A stretch of 64,000 nucleotides of DNA. Origin: Rhinatrema bivittatum. Lineage: Eukaryota; Chordata; Amphibia; Gymnophiona; Rhinatrematidae. Of this stretch, positions 44,887 to 55,345 are shown in pieces. Positions within the stretch are counted from its first letter, which is position 1; each line of letters begins with the position of its first letter. The notes beneath the pieces were generated by a model that saw nothing but the letters and a program-made list of their open reading frames with translations, was not told the DNA's origin and did no database searches. Where the stretch lies: contig NC_042616.1 of NCBI RefSeq assembly GCF_901001135.1, positions 538,444,135 to 538,508,134 on the forward strand, given 5' to 3'. The translations under genes and the position numbers were made by a program.

Positions 44887-46175
44887 TATAGCCTAGAGAC
44901 CTGATGAAGAAGGCCCAGGAGCTGAACCAGAAGTGTCAGAGGTAGCTGGGTCAGCTGTGTGCCAGGCAGTATGGGACCAGAGGTAAGTTCATGATATGAC
45001 CATTAGGGAGATATTCACATGGTCTACCTATGCCCTGTTTCCATCACCAGCCACACTATTCGACTATCACTCAGCAAGATCCTGTCTCTGCCTTGAACTT
45101 AAACAAACCTTCATGCAAACATACATTGATCGTGGCATTACTGTGGGTCGAGGGCAGCACTGTCAAGAAGCGTTACTTGGAAGGCACTCTCAGGCCTAGC
45201 TGGAATCTCTTCAGGATGTTTGAACCCACTCCTAAATTAATTACCACTGAAAGTATATGCCCCCTTTCCTGGAAACACTCATACATTATATGCTCATTAT
45301 GGCCCTTGATTCCTTTGTATGTAGACCACAATCTAACGCTAAATACCCTGACACAGAGTCTGCTTGCAACCTCATATCACAAGCAGGGCACCATCTAATA
45401 AAATACTGCTGAACTGAAGTTTCCATATTTCAATAACCATTATATGGCCTTGCCACCATCTATATGATATGAATGTCCTGTAGCTAAAGCACTTCCCTTT
45501 ACCTACAACTCTCCCAGAACAGGAATGCCATCTAACTGCCTGTATGACACATCACACCCTGCCTGGAGTATATAACATACATTTTCTGTTCTCTTCACAG
45601 ATGATACCTCATCATCCTTGTCAGAGGAGGAAGTGGATGAAGATGAAGGTGATGGCCCGGCCCCCTGATGCTGTTTCAGCTGAGGCCACTGCTGGGGAGC
45701 AGGAGCTAGCCACATTATCATCCCCTTCACCACTAACTGGAAGGGACCCAGCTGTGTCAGTCCAGCTCCTTCTTTTTCACACAGGAGGCTCCAGGCCAGC
45801 TCCAGAATCCATCCCTCTCCCTTTCCTGATAGGGCCTCCTCCCCCTTCTGCCCCAGGATATAGGAATTCAGGGACTCAAGCTGACCAGTCCCTGCTGACC
45901 AAAGAAGGTCCAGACTCCCCTCAACCCCTCCACTATTATTTGCTGACCTGCCCCTAGCTCCTGAGCCTAGTTCAGTGGCTGGAGCATTAACTCCAGGCCA
46001 CAAGTCAATATCTCAAGAAACTTGGCCAGAGCATGCAGATGATGGTGGAGGAGTTAAGAGTGGTTTGAGCTGACCTCAAGAGTCTGGTCACAGTGGTGGG
46101 ATGACTCATGGAGACTGAATAGTGCCTCAAGACAGCTCTTGAGCTTATTGGCATGAGGCCACCATCATTGTGAAC
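44887..46175 (+). pseudogene. Harbinger Myb-like protein gene, decayed exons
   Basis: In Harbinger elements a Myb/SANT-like DNA-binding protein assists the transposase. Exon 44890-44979: acceptor ctctgtatag, then RDLMKKAQELNQKCQR, a stop, and LGQLCARQYGTR, with donor agag|gtaagt. This matches 11578-11667. The next exon starts after ttctcttcacag (45600) with DDTSSSLSEEEVDEDEGDGPAP, an acidic stretch. A last coding-like stretch at 46005-46150 (KKLGQSMQMMVEELR) resembles a C-terminal coiled coil. Stops in each exon show that it is dead. The N-terminal Myb domain exon itself is not visible. Confidence 0.6.
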
Positions 46176-46619
46176 AGACTCCTAGGCCTTAAGGGCTTGG
46201 CCACTCTAGGTCCCTGGGCCATTTTTTTTTTTTGTTACATATATAGTTTGATCCCTATATTGTCCAATCCCTGGCCTATTTTATTATCACATAGTTTCAT
46301 ATATTTTTTATGATTTTCTATTTTCATAAAAGTTTTAATAGTTCATATTCACTTTGGATGTGTGTTTCTGTTATTTGTTATATCCTATAGTCAACCACAG
46401 CATCTGGGCCATATTTCCTTCTGCATCACAGTCCTCAGGCACATCTTGCAGGTATCAAGAGGTGCCACTGCCCCCAGGTCCCTTGCCCTCCGAGGGCAGC
46501 ATCAGTTGCGATCGAGCACTATTACGGAGCAGCACTAGCCTTGGACAGTCCAAGGCACAAGAGCGTGACCCATCCTGAAAAAGAGGTTGGCAAAGGAAAC
46601 ACAAGATTTGATTTCATGT
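46176..46619. other. Unassigned sequence between the Harbinger genes
   Basis: T-run at 46219-46230 and AT-rich DNA; no gene. Confidence 0.3.
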
Positions 46620-46790
46620 GTGCGTGCACCTCAGCACTCTATTTAAAAGGCCAGCAGCGAGAAAAGCCCCACAGCCCCAACCAATGCTGTCACTGCCTCA
46701 TCACTCCTTTAGCCCTATAAAAGGGCTCTGTTTCCACTCCTCGGGGCCTTCTCATCGGATCTTCAAGGTTGTCCATGGTTCATCTCATTG
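46620..46790 (+). mobile_element. LTR promoter-region fragment
   Basis: Near-identical to 47923-48090 of the LTR (gtgcacctcagcactctattta ... ccctataaaagggctctg ... caaggttgtccatggtt), including TATAAAAG at 46716-46723. Only about 170 bases are present, and no LTR ends are seen. It lies about 0.7 kb outside the complete LTR element. Confidence 0.8.
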
Positions 46791-46929
46791 AGCACATCAT
46801 ATAAATTAATTCACCAACATCTTCTAAAATGTCTTTGTATCATAGTGCTTCTTTCCTCTATAACCTGCTGTTGACTCAGTTGATGTATCTCCTGCAATTC
46901 CTCCTGACTCAGCTCATTTTCCTCCTCCT

Positions 46930-47250
46930 CCTTTTGATCTTCATCCAAATTATCTTTCAGCCTCTCTGGAGGAGGCAGGCCTCTGGTTTTGGCCAGATGA
47001 TGTAGCTAGAAAGAACTCACAGACTTTAAGTGGATTGTAGAGAAGGCATCCCTCAGATCTGTCCAGACAGTGGAAACATGTTTTGAGTAAGTCAAAAATT
47101 CCCTCAAATGACTGCCCTGGACTGGCGGCAAGCCTCGAATAACAAGCCTCTGCAGCAGTCTGTGGGTTAGCTAGTGGAATATCCACTATCACCTGTAGCA
47201 CAGACAGCAGAGAAGAGCAGAGTTAGATATCCTTTAGGGTTGGGCAACAG
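46930..47250 (-). pseudogene. Harbinger transposase C-terminal exon
   Basis: The minus frames read IPLANPQTAAEACYSRLAASPGQSFEGIFDLLKTCFHCLDRSEGCLLYNPLKVCEFF...QNQRPASS, homologous to 20455-20830 and to HARBI1-like transposases. The codons before IPLANPQ (GDSGY) follow an acceptor-like ctacag at about 47193, then a frameshift. The catalytic Glu context (VVERTIG) reads QSFEGIF, in which a Glu may be retained. Dead because of shifts. Confidence 0.75.
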
Positions 47251-47394
47251 GATAGCTCACAGAACTAGGTTGGAGTGGTCCTTCAGGGTCTATGCTGTAA
47301 GTCCACTTAGATATGAGGAAGACAAAAGGAAGAGGTCGGTTGCTATGTGGTGATAGTGATAAGTGCATTCCTATCTACAAGCCAATCCCCCATT

Positions 47395-47506
47395 ATGCAC
47401 CCTTCCTAAAAGCAGTCATGAATTTCTGGCTGTGAAAGGATGTAGGCATTGTGAGTGGATCCCAAAAACCTACGCACGACATCCAGGATGATGCCCTTAA
47501 TATCAC
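47395..47506 (-). pseudogene. Harbinger transposase, middle exon, 3' half
   Basis: The minus frame reads CDIKGIILDVVRRFLGSTHNAYILSQPEIHDCF, the second catalytic-Asp region of HARBI1-like enzymes (VCDA-G-I-DV-ARFPGSTHDAYIL). It is cut by the LTR element at 47511/53460; the other half of the exon is at 53465-53580. Confidence 0.85.
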
Positions 47507-47511
47507 AGATC
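47507..47511. repeat. LTR-element target duplication, left
   Basis: AGATC; the right copy is AGAAC (53460-53464), one change. The exon reads through as ..cacagAT|CACCTGC.. when the element is removed. Confidence 0.8.
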
Positions 47512-48017
47512 TGTTATGGTTGCTGCTCATGGGGCCCATCCTGTGAGCTGCTCCTCCTCTCACCTCCTGTGTTGCCTGCTGCGTCATTGGACCGACGCCC
47601 AACCGCCTTCCCTCTACCTTTGTAACCGACGCCATTGTTGTCACTCCTTTGTGGCGTGGAGCCGCTGCTGATGCTGCCTCTTCCGGTGGAGGAGCAACTA
47701 CTTCTGCTGCTCCTCATGGCCTGGGATGCTGCTGATTCTAAGGCCTTGCTTCTCACGGCAAGCCACTGTCGCCCGACTCTCTTTGCAGCAATGTGCTGCC
47801 ATTGGTGTCATGCTTCACAGCAGGGAGCCGCTGACAAACTCTCCATCTTTTCGTGGCCCGGGTGCTGCCATCGTCACTGATATTGCTGCTCCACTGCCAG
47901 GCCTCGGGCTCTTCTAGGTGTGAGCGTGCACCTCAGCACTCTATTTAAAGGGCCAGCGGCGAGAAAAGCTCCACAGCCCCAACCAATGCTGTCACTGCCT
48001 CGTCACTCCTTTAGCCC

Positions 48018-48025
48018 TATAAAAG
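48018..48025 (+). promoter_or_regulatory. LTR TATA box
   Basis: TATAAAAG within gccctataaaagggctctg. The same context is conserved at 46716, 52250 and 61975 in the other copies, supporting it as the polymerase II promoter of this family. Confidence 0.65.
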
Positions 48026-48182
48026 GGCTCTGTTTCCACTCCTCAGGGCCTTCTCATTGGATCTTCAAGGTTGTCCATGGTTCTTCTGTCCAACAAGGTC
48101 TTCTGTGGTCTGCTACTGTCCAGATGGTTCTGTGTTGTTTGTTAGATGTTCCTAGTCTTGTAGATATTCCTGTTCTTCATTG

Positions 48183-48384
48183 TTATTATTATCATTTTTT
48201 TAATATACCAACATTTGATCTGAGTTATCACATTGGTTTACATTCAGGTACTATAGGTATTTCCCTAGCCCCAATGGAGGGTAAAGTGACTTGCCCAAGG
48301 TCACAAGGAGCAACAGCAGGACTCAACCCCTGGTCTCATGGTTCATAGCCCACTGCTCTAACCACTAGGCTATTCCTCTTCCTG
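48183..48384 (-). mobile_element. tRNA-derived SINE, full length
   Basis: On the minus strand: gaatagcctagtggttagagcagtggg head, then cttgggcaagtcactttaccc, then ggaaatacctatagtacctgaatgtaaacc, and an L2-like tail ending (ATAAT)n. Same family as 16295-18011. It lies in the 5' LTR and is absent from the 3' LTR. Confidence 0.8.
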
Positions 48385-49836
48385 CATGGCATTCTGTGTT
48401 TAAATGAGATGATGCATTGAGGCTTTGATTCTATGTTTGCACCTCTGAAGTTGTACACGATGCTCTGCAATGTTGCTTTCTGTAGAGTGGAGATGCAAAG
48501 TCATCAATATGATTCTGGTTTACAGACAGCCAATATATTGTGTTAATCAGTGGTGTCAGCATTGTTAGTTGCGTGTTATGGTGTGATATATAGTGCGCTT
48601 TAAGTTGCGCACTCTCCTTTATGCTTTATATTACTTAGTAGGTTGGACTTTTCAAGGTATAAGGACTCCATTTTCATGACTGTACTGCTATAGAGAGATG
48701 GACAATGCAAAGGTGAAAACCAAAATCTGGGGGAATGTGCACTCTTCTGGATTACCATATTACCATTGGAGCTCTTTCGTCGCTTGTTCTGTGTTCCTGA
48801 TGTTCCTTGGTCCTGATGTTCCAGCCTCCGGCTCTTCATCCTGCTTCCAGGTTTCCTTCTTGTCCACCTTTCCTGGCATGCCACCGTCGTGGTCACTGAC
48901 CAGCCCATGGGGGGACTGTATAGGGCGCTTCGTGGCACAAGGTCTGTCTTCATGTCTGCAGTGCAAGTCTCTGGAAGTCCTTGCTTTTAATGTCGAGGTC
49001 TGTTCCTGAATCTGAGTTCTGAATCCTGAGTCTTGAATCCTGTTCCTGGTCTTTGGAGTTCCTTGTTCCTGCTTCTGCCCATGCCCTAGACTCAAGCCAG
49101 ATCCTGCTCCACTTCAGCATGGTCTGCAACCCGCCATGGGCAGCTGTGTTGGGTGCACCTCGGTGCAAGCCTCTCCTTAATCTTCGTCATGTTTCTAGCT
49201 TCAAGTCTTCATCTTCTCATCTGGAGTCTGCTTTGCTCCTGTCGGGGCTTATGACCAGCCACGGGTGGCTATGTAGGGCACACTGCGGTGCAGTACTCAC
49301 CCTGTACTAGTGCCTGAATCCTGAATCTGAACCTGAGTCTTCCAAGTTCCTTAAGTCCTCGTCTGAGTTTTCCAAGTTCCTCAAGTCTTCTTCTGAGTCT
49401 TCCAAGTTCCTCGTGTCCTCATCTGAGTCTTCTAAGTTCTTTGAGTCCTCATCTGAGTCTTCCAAGTTCTTCGAGTCTTCATTTAGTTCCATGTCTTGTC
49501 ATGTTCCCACCCTCAGCCTCTGTCTGGCCTCACGCACTTGACGTTCCCAAGCGGCGAGTCTGGAAGGGCTCCCAAATGGCCACAGGGCTACTCTTGAGAT
49601 CAGCATTGCATTGCTAGGTCTCACCTGTGCGTGGAGGTCCAGTGGAGGTCTGGACCTCTTACTGCCTTGTACCAGTTCCTGTGATGTTCCACATCCAGCC
49701 TTGTTCCAGCTCCAGCCTGTGCTTGTGAACTCTCACCTTCCATGGTGTGTGTCTTAGGTCTCCTCCTTGAGCCTTGCCGTGGTCCACGGGCTCACATTTC
49801 TCTAGAACAAGCGACTGCACCCCCGCGTTCACAACA

Positions 49837-51886
49837 AGATGCGAATGCCATGAGCTCGGTGAGCATGTGCCTGTGACAGGCTCAAGTTTCTCTGGACCTT
49901 TTTATTTCTCGTTCCATGTCTGGAAACTTTTCAAGTTTTTGGATTTTTTACTTCTGATTTTTGCCAAGAATTTTTTCAAAAGTTTTGCGCCTGGACTTTT
50001 TATTTTTCTTACGACCCGCAGGATGCACTTGCATTTGCTTACAATCATCTACTCCTTTTTGGAGCACCTGTTATTGTGCATGGGTTTATTTTTTCACGAC
50101 CTGCAGGAGGCACCTGCACCCAGGTCTCTCAATCTCTTCAGTCTGTTACTGGAGCTTTCTTTGATCCACCGATGGCCTCTGCTTTAAGGACTAATTTTTT
50201 ATCTTAACCAGTTTTTGGATATTTTTTCCTGAGCTTATTTTTATGACCTGCAGGAGGATCTTGCACCCAGGGTCCCATCTTTTACTTGTTTCAAGTCTAC
50301 TGGTTTTCCATCAAGAGTCCTTGACCTGCAAGGGGTGCTTGCATCCCAATTTTCAAAATATCAATTGTTCCAGGTTCATTGGGTTTTTTTTACAACCAGC
50401 AGGAGGTGCCTGCAGCCAAGTCCTGAGTTTGCTCCGTCAGCTTCAACTCCATCTCTGCATCACACATCTCTGCATTACACCTCTGCAGCAAATCCTCCGT
50501 ATACCTGCAATGGTAAATTTGGTGTTGCCCTTCACTGGGTCACCTTTTCACATCTGTTGCCTCGACCCAGTCTTCTCTTCCTGGTTTGAGGACTTTTACC
50601 AGTGGTGTCTCTGGATTTCCGGTACAGTCTCTTTGACTTGAACAGTGATCCCATTTTTGGGATAACAGCAAGTATCCATCACCCGCTCATCTTGTGTGTA
50701 GAAGCTCATTCCAAAATCCACAAAAACTTCTGTCTCCACTCTTGAAGTGATTGCTGGCCAATGACATCTGTGGAACCATCCTCAGCGGAGTGAGTCTAAA
50801 CAGGGTTGGCTAAGTGACTTCAACTTGTTCTTCAGCTACTCCAAGTCTGCTGGTGATCCTATTTTCACCATTAGCTTAATGAATGGAAGTAAGCATTTCT
50901 CTGTCCTGAAACTGCTTTGGACATTTCTTTGCTTAATGTACAACTGGAGTTGCTCGCGGTAAAGCCATGCTAATCAATGCATGAGACTCTGTTCATGCTA
51001 GTCCTTCTTGTGGAGAGGACTTCTAAATTCAAGATCGATGATGTCACTACAATAACCAAAAATACAACTAGCCTTGATCTGAAGTACATTAGAATAAAGC
51101 AAATCCATCTATTAGCCCATGCTGGTGCTTCTATGGTGTTGAGATTTACTCCCTACCTGCATGGACTGTGATTTACACCTTTCTACATGGGAGTCACCCT
51201 GGTTTCGAGAAGTGAATGTCTTCCTCAGTATATCTTTCAAGGGAGATTTAATCCTGGAATTCCTGTCGTAGATAACCTTGTGTCCAGTCGGCTTGTCTGA
51301 TTCAACTCCATGCACCATCTGCTGCCAAAGGATATAATGGTATTTCTTCAAGTTCAGCCTATTGCCTTCAATTGTAATCCTCTGTGGTTCCTATTCAGTT
51401 GGTCCTGTTTCTAGACATTTGGCCTATTCAAAAACCACCTTCCTCTAGTTATTCAAACTGGCTACTCCTCTATTCTGATACAACAGTCCCAGCTACTAGA
51501 TCAAACAGTAATGTTGTGAGCACCATTACTACTGCTATAGGAGATATCAACCTTACTGTGCTCCATACTGTCTTTTCAATTAGGGCTTACAATCTACATT
51601 TTGTACCTGAGGCAATGAAGGGTAAAGTGACTTGCCCAAGTTCACAAGGAGTGACAGTGAAACTTGAACCCTGGTCTCCTGGTTCATAGCCCACTGCTCT
51701 AACCAGTAGGCTATTCCTCCTCCTCAAATTTATTCTTTTAAGATGCTGCTTCTGATCTACATCCTTTCAGTCATCAGAGCTCACTTCGCCAATATCAGCT
51801 TGCTGACCTATCTACGTATTTCAACTCTTCAATCTATAAGCTCAGCAACGGTGCACTAACTGTATAACTAGGATCATCTTTAATGT
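49837..51886 (+). other. Internal region of the LTR element
   Basis: T-rich, with a recurring block gacctgcaggaggcacctgca (about 50025, 50097, 50244, 50325 and 50393, diverged) separated by 60-150 bases. A SINE lies near the 3' side. No retroviral-type coding motif. Positions about 50600-51560 are unassigned. Confidence 0.6.
51574..51722 (-). mobile_element. tRNA-derived SINE in the LTR element
   Basis: The minus strand reads gaatagcctactggttagagcagtggg, a B-box-like ggttcaag, then cttgggcaagtcactttacc and ctcaggtacaaaatgtagattgtaagcc. Family as at 16295. It marks an insertion after the LTR element settled, or one carried along with it. Confidence 0.75.
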
Positions 51887-53459
51887 GTCATACTATAGCT
51901 GCCACTGTTGTCACTCCTTCATGGCGTGGAGCCACTGTCGATACTGAATCTTCCGTCAGGGGAGCCACTGCTCCTGCTGCTCCCCACAGCCTGGGATGCC
52001 ATTGACTCTGAAGCCTTGCTTTTCATGGCATGGAAGCTGCTGTCACCTGCCTCTTTTCGTGTCAAAGTGCCACCACTAGCATCATGCTCCACGTCAGGGT
52101 GCCACTTCAAACTCTCCATCTTCGCAGCCCAGGTGCCGCCGTCTGGCTCATCTAGGCATGTGCCTCAGCACTCTATTTAAAGGGCCAGCGGTGGGAAAAG
52201 CCCCACAGCCATAACTGAGGATGTCATTGCTTCGTCGCTCCTTTAGCCCTATAAAAGGGCTCTGCTTCCACTTCTCGGGGTCTTTGCATTGAATCTTCAT
52301 GGTTGTCCATGGTTCTTCTATCTGATAAGGTCTTCCGTGTTCTGCTCCTGTCCAGATGGTTCTGTGTTCTTCATTAGATGTTCCTAGATGTTCCTGGTCT
52401 TGTAGATGTTCCTATTCTTCGTTGGAGCTCTTTCATTACTTGTTCAATATTCCTGATGTTCCATGTTCCTGATGTTCCAGTCCGTGTCCTGATGTTCCAG
52501 CCTCTGGCTCTTTATCCTGCTTCCAGGTTTCCTTCTTGTCCACCTTTCCTGGTGTGCCACTGTCGTGGTCACTGACCAGCCCATGGGGGGGGCTGTATAG
52601 GGCGCTTCGTGGCACAAGGTCTGTCTTCATGTCTGCAGTGCAAGTCTCTGGAAGATCCTTGCTTTTAATGTCGAGATCTGTTCCTGAATTTGAGTTCTGA
52701 ATCCTGAGTCTTGAATCCTTGAATCCTGAGTCTTGAATCCTTAAATCCTGTTCCTGGTCTTCGGAGTTCCTTGTTCCTGCTTCCATCCATGCCCTAGACT
52801 CAAGCCAGAGCCTGCTCCACTTCAGCGTGGTCCGCTACCAGCCATGGGAGGCTGTGTAGGGCACGTCTCGGTACAGGCATCTCCTAAATCTTCGTCATGT
52901 TTCCAGCTTTAAGTTTTCATCTTCTCATTTGGAGTCTGCTTCACTCCTGGCATGGTCAGTGACCAGCCATGGGCTGCTGTGTAGGGCCCACTGCGGTGCA
53001 GTACTCACCCTGTACTAGTGCCTGAATCCTGAATCTGAACCTGAGTCTTCCAAGTTCTTCGAGTCCTCATCTGAGTCTTCCAAATTCCTCAAGTCCTCAT
53101 CTGAGTCTTCCAAGTTTCTCGAGTCTTCGTTCAGCTCCATGTCTTGTCATGTTCCTGCCCTCAGCCTCTGTCTTGCCTCATGCAGTCATCGTTCCCAAGT
53201 GGCATGTCCGGAAGGGCTACTGAGTGGCCACAGGGCTACTCTTGAGATCAGCATTGCGTTGCTGGGTCTCACCTGTGCTTGTAGGTCCACTGGAGGTCTG
53301 AGCCTGCCTTGTACCAGTTCCTGTGATGTTCCACGTCCAGCCTTGTTCCAGCTCCAGCTTGTGCTTGGACACTCTCACCTGTGCCTTGGGGCTCCTCCCT
53401 GAGCCACGCCATGGTCAAGTCTCTCCAGAGCAAGTGACCGCACCCCCTCATTCGCAACA
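51887..53459 (+). repeat. 3' LTR, 5' end shortened
   Basis: Aligns with the 5' LTR from about 51905 onward (ttgtcactccttcatggcgtggagccactg). TATAAAAG at 52250-52257; the ctgagtcttccaag array is shorter (53038-53130). The first ~125 bases of the 5' LTR have no match here. TGTCATA at 51887 may be the true start, followed by a deletion. Ends TTCGCAACA at 53459. Confidence 0.75.
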
Positions 53460-53464
53460 AGAAC

Positions 53465-53930
53465 ACCTGCATATTGAGGGAGTGGAAGCCCTTGAGGTTG
53501 CCATAGGTGGCCTTGTCAACCCCTTGTGCCCTTATAGGGACATGAGTGCAATCGATAGTCCCCAAGACTGAGACGAAATGTACTATTCGATAGAAATCAG
53601 TTATTATTTAATGCTGTTGCTGTCTTCTCTGAGGGAAGGATACATTGGGCTGCATTTTCCTGAGTAACGCAGCCAGGGACCGCTTTATATTCAGAGAGGT
53701 GGCAGACTAGCTGATTCCAGCTGTGACCCTTAGAAGTGTATGGAATGTGGCCAAAAATGCTAGGGCAGAAGTGACCTTGATGCGTGTTGCAAGGCGAGGC
53801 CCCTGCGGGTAATAGGTTGCAGGTCCTGACATAACTTCTGGCATAGGAACAGTATGGTTTCCTTGTTGAATCTATATCTCCTTCTCCTCCTTTCTCCCTC
53901 TTCAGCCATTGTGCCATAAGTATCCATCAG
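53465..53930 (-). pseudogene. Harbinger transposase, N-terminal exons
   Basis: 53920-53800 reads RRRRYRFNKETILFLCQKLCQDLQPITRRGLAL, the conserved N-terminus of HARBI1-like transposases. 53580-53465 reads LGTIDCTHVPIRAQGVDKATYGNLKGFHSLNMQV after an acceptor-like ctcag. It holds the first catalytic Asp (GTIDCTHV), and the next residues continue at 47506 beyond the LTR element. Positions 53600-53780 are degraded coding with stops. Together with 47395-47506 and 46930-47250 this is one transposase gene on the minus strand. Confidence 0.85.
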
Positions 53931-53989
53931 GTTATGTTCATCACTGACTCCCACCCCCCAGTAGGTTTCAGTATGTCCCAGTGGCATGT

Positions 53990-54240
53990 GCTTTACACCC
54001 CCCCCCCCCCCACCACCCGGTGTAGCCCTATATGTCCCGGTTCCCCAATCTGTCCCAGTTACCTCCAGTATGGACCAGTATGTCCCAGTTACCAACCAAA
54101 GTGGACCAGTTTGTCCCAGGTACACTCACACCCACCCCTCCTGTATGACCCAATCTGTCCCAATGACCCGCTTGTATGATCCAGTGAGTTCCAGTTTCGC
54201 CCAGTAGGTCCCAGTCTATCACAGGGACACTCCATCCCAC
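53990..54240. repeat. Degenerate minisatellite
   Basis: Repeated tatgtcccagttacc / gaccagtatgtccca words at 20-25 base spacing, preceded by a C-run (53997-54011). Located at the end of the Harbinger copy. Confidence 0.7.
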
Positions 54241-54299
54241 TCCCTAGCTTGCTCCTGTGTCCACTCACCCAGAGAAGCCAACCCATCTAAGGCCCATTT

Positions 54300-55345
54300 G
54301 AAATTGAAAAGGAAAGCTTGCGTAAATAAGAGTAGTAAATGGGCTCTCCACCACGCAACAAGTTAGAGACCTGGGAGTCATCATAGACAGCAGACTCAGT
54401 CTCAACAAATTCGTCAACAACACAACAAAAGAATGTTTCTTTAAACTTCAAACAATAAAGAAACTCAAACCACTCCTCCTTTACAGAGACTTCCGCATGG
54501 TTTTACAAGCCATCATACTCCCAAAGCTGGATTACTGTAACTCTCTCCTCCTAGGCCTACCAGCATGCACCACCAAACCACTTCAGATGGTCCTGAACGC
54601 CTCCGCAAGAATTCTCTCAAATGCCAAAAAAAGAGATCATATCACCCCAATCCTCCACCACCTCCACTGGCTTCCGATTAAATACAGGATCCAGTTCAAG
54701 TCTTTAATGATGATACATAAGGCCTTACACAACATCACACCTCTCAACTTAACATTTCAAATTCAACTACACTCATCCGTGAAACCAACCAGAAGCGCTT
54801 ATCAGAACAGACTAATCACACAACCGGCGAAATCCGCTCTGAGGAAACGTGCACTATCCACAGCGGGCCCTTCACTTTGGAACTCTCTCCCTCCAGACCT
54901 GCGTCTAGAACCATGCCACACTACATTTAAAAAGAAACTTAAGACTTGGTTGTTCAAACAAGCTTTCCCCTTGAGCCAATGATCAGGAAGAAAAGTATTT
55001 TCACTCCCACATGCCATGTTATTTATTGATTTATTTATTTTCACTCCCACATGCCATGTTATTTATTGATTTATTTAACTGCATGTTTATTAACGGTCTA
55101 ATATTATACACTATTTGCTTACTTTGATTAGTTTTTGTTATATGTTAAAACTTGTTCACTTCGTTTGTTCAATGGAAAAACTTGCTTACTTCATTTGTTC
55201 AATTGTAAAAACGTTTTTCCTAATTCTGTTCTATGTAAACCGCTAAATGTAGCGATAGTTACTGTTCCTTGTAAACCGGGGTGATATGTATATTATACAG
55301 GAACCTCCGGTATATAAATTATATAAATAAATAAATAAATAAATA
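54300..55345 (+). pseudogene. L2 LINE, ORF2 C-terminus and 3' end
   Basis: Reads LSTTQQVRDLGVIIDSRLSLNKFVNNTTKECFFKLQTIKKLKPLLLYRDF, then an open frame at 54497-54982. That frame encodes ILPKLDYCNSLLLGLP...LQMVLNASARILSNAKKRDHITPILHHLHWLPIKYRIQFKSLMMIHKALH, then KSALRKRALSTAGPSLWNSLPPDLR...FKKKLKTWLFKQAF, the terminal part of an L2 polymerase protein. The 3' UTR ends gtaaaccggggtgatatg...ggtatataaatta(TAAA)n. A 46-bp direct repeat (ttttcactcccacatgccatgttatttatt) lies at 55000-55075. 5'-truncated. The best-preserved L2 here. Confidence 0.9.

Larger units (their letters stand above)
47512..49836 (+). repeat. 5' LTR, carrying a later insertion
   Basis: Starts TGTTATGG, ends CACAACA. A TATA box TATAAAAG lies at 48018-48025. 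A 30-bp tandem array sits at 49330-49490 (ctgagtcttccaagttcctc). Compared with the 3' LTR it has 581 extra bases (48183-48763) bounded by CATTG. The array reads as an acidic repeat on the minus strand, which is an artefact. Confidence 0.8.
47512..53459 (+). mobile_element. Non-coding LTR retrotransposon, 5.95 kb
   Basis: It is bounded by TGTTATGG and TTCGCAACA, with a 5-bp duplication (AGATC/AGAAC), and sits in a Harbinger transposase exon. It has two long, diverged direct LTRs and an internal region of about 2.05 kb (49837-51886). The internal region shows no gag, protease, reverse transcriptase or integrase motif in any frame I could read. It would depend on another element's proteins (LARD-like). 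The primer-binding site and polypurine tract are not obvious. Confidence 0.8.
36790..54290. mobile_element. Old Harbinger transposon with nested insertions
   Basis: Harbinger-derived pieces occur at about 36790-36970, 44871-47511 and 53460-54290, together about 3.7 kb, a usual size for an autonomous Harbinger. They encode a Myb-like protein (plus) and a DDE transposase (minus), converging towards each other. Insertions of L2, L1 and an LTR element explain the rest. The left piece matches the Harbinger copy at 11445-11530, which continues without interruption into the exon found here only after 44887. The outer termini were not identified. Confidence 0.75.

Noticed and set aside
45544..45957. 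137-codon Pro/Ser-rich plus frame
   Set aside because: It overlaps the acidic Harbinger exon in another frame, starts before the likely splice acceptor at 45600, and matches no domain.
49307..49492. Acidic 10-residue repeat protein (SDEDSKNLED-like)
   Set aside because: It is the antisense reading of a 30-bp tandem array in the LTR. The matching array in the 3' LTR has another copy number.
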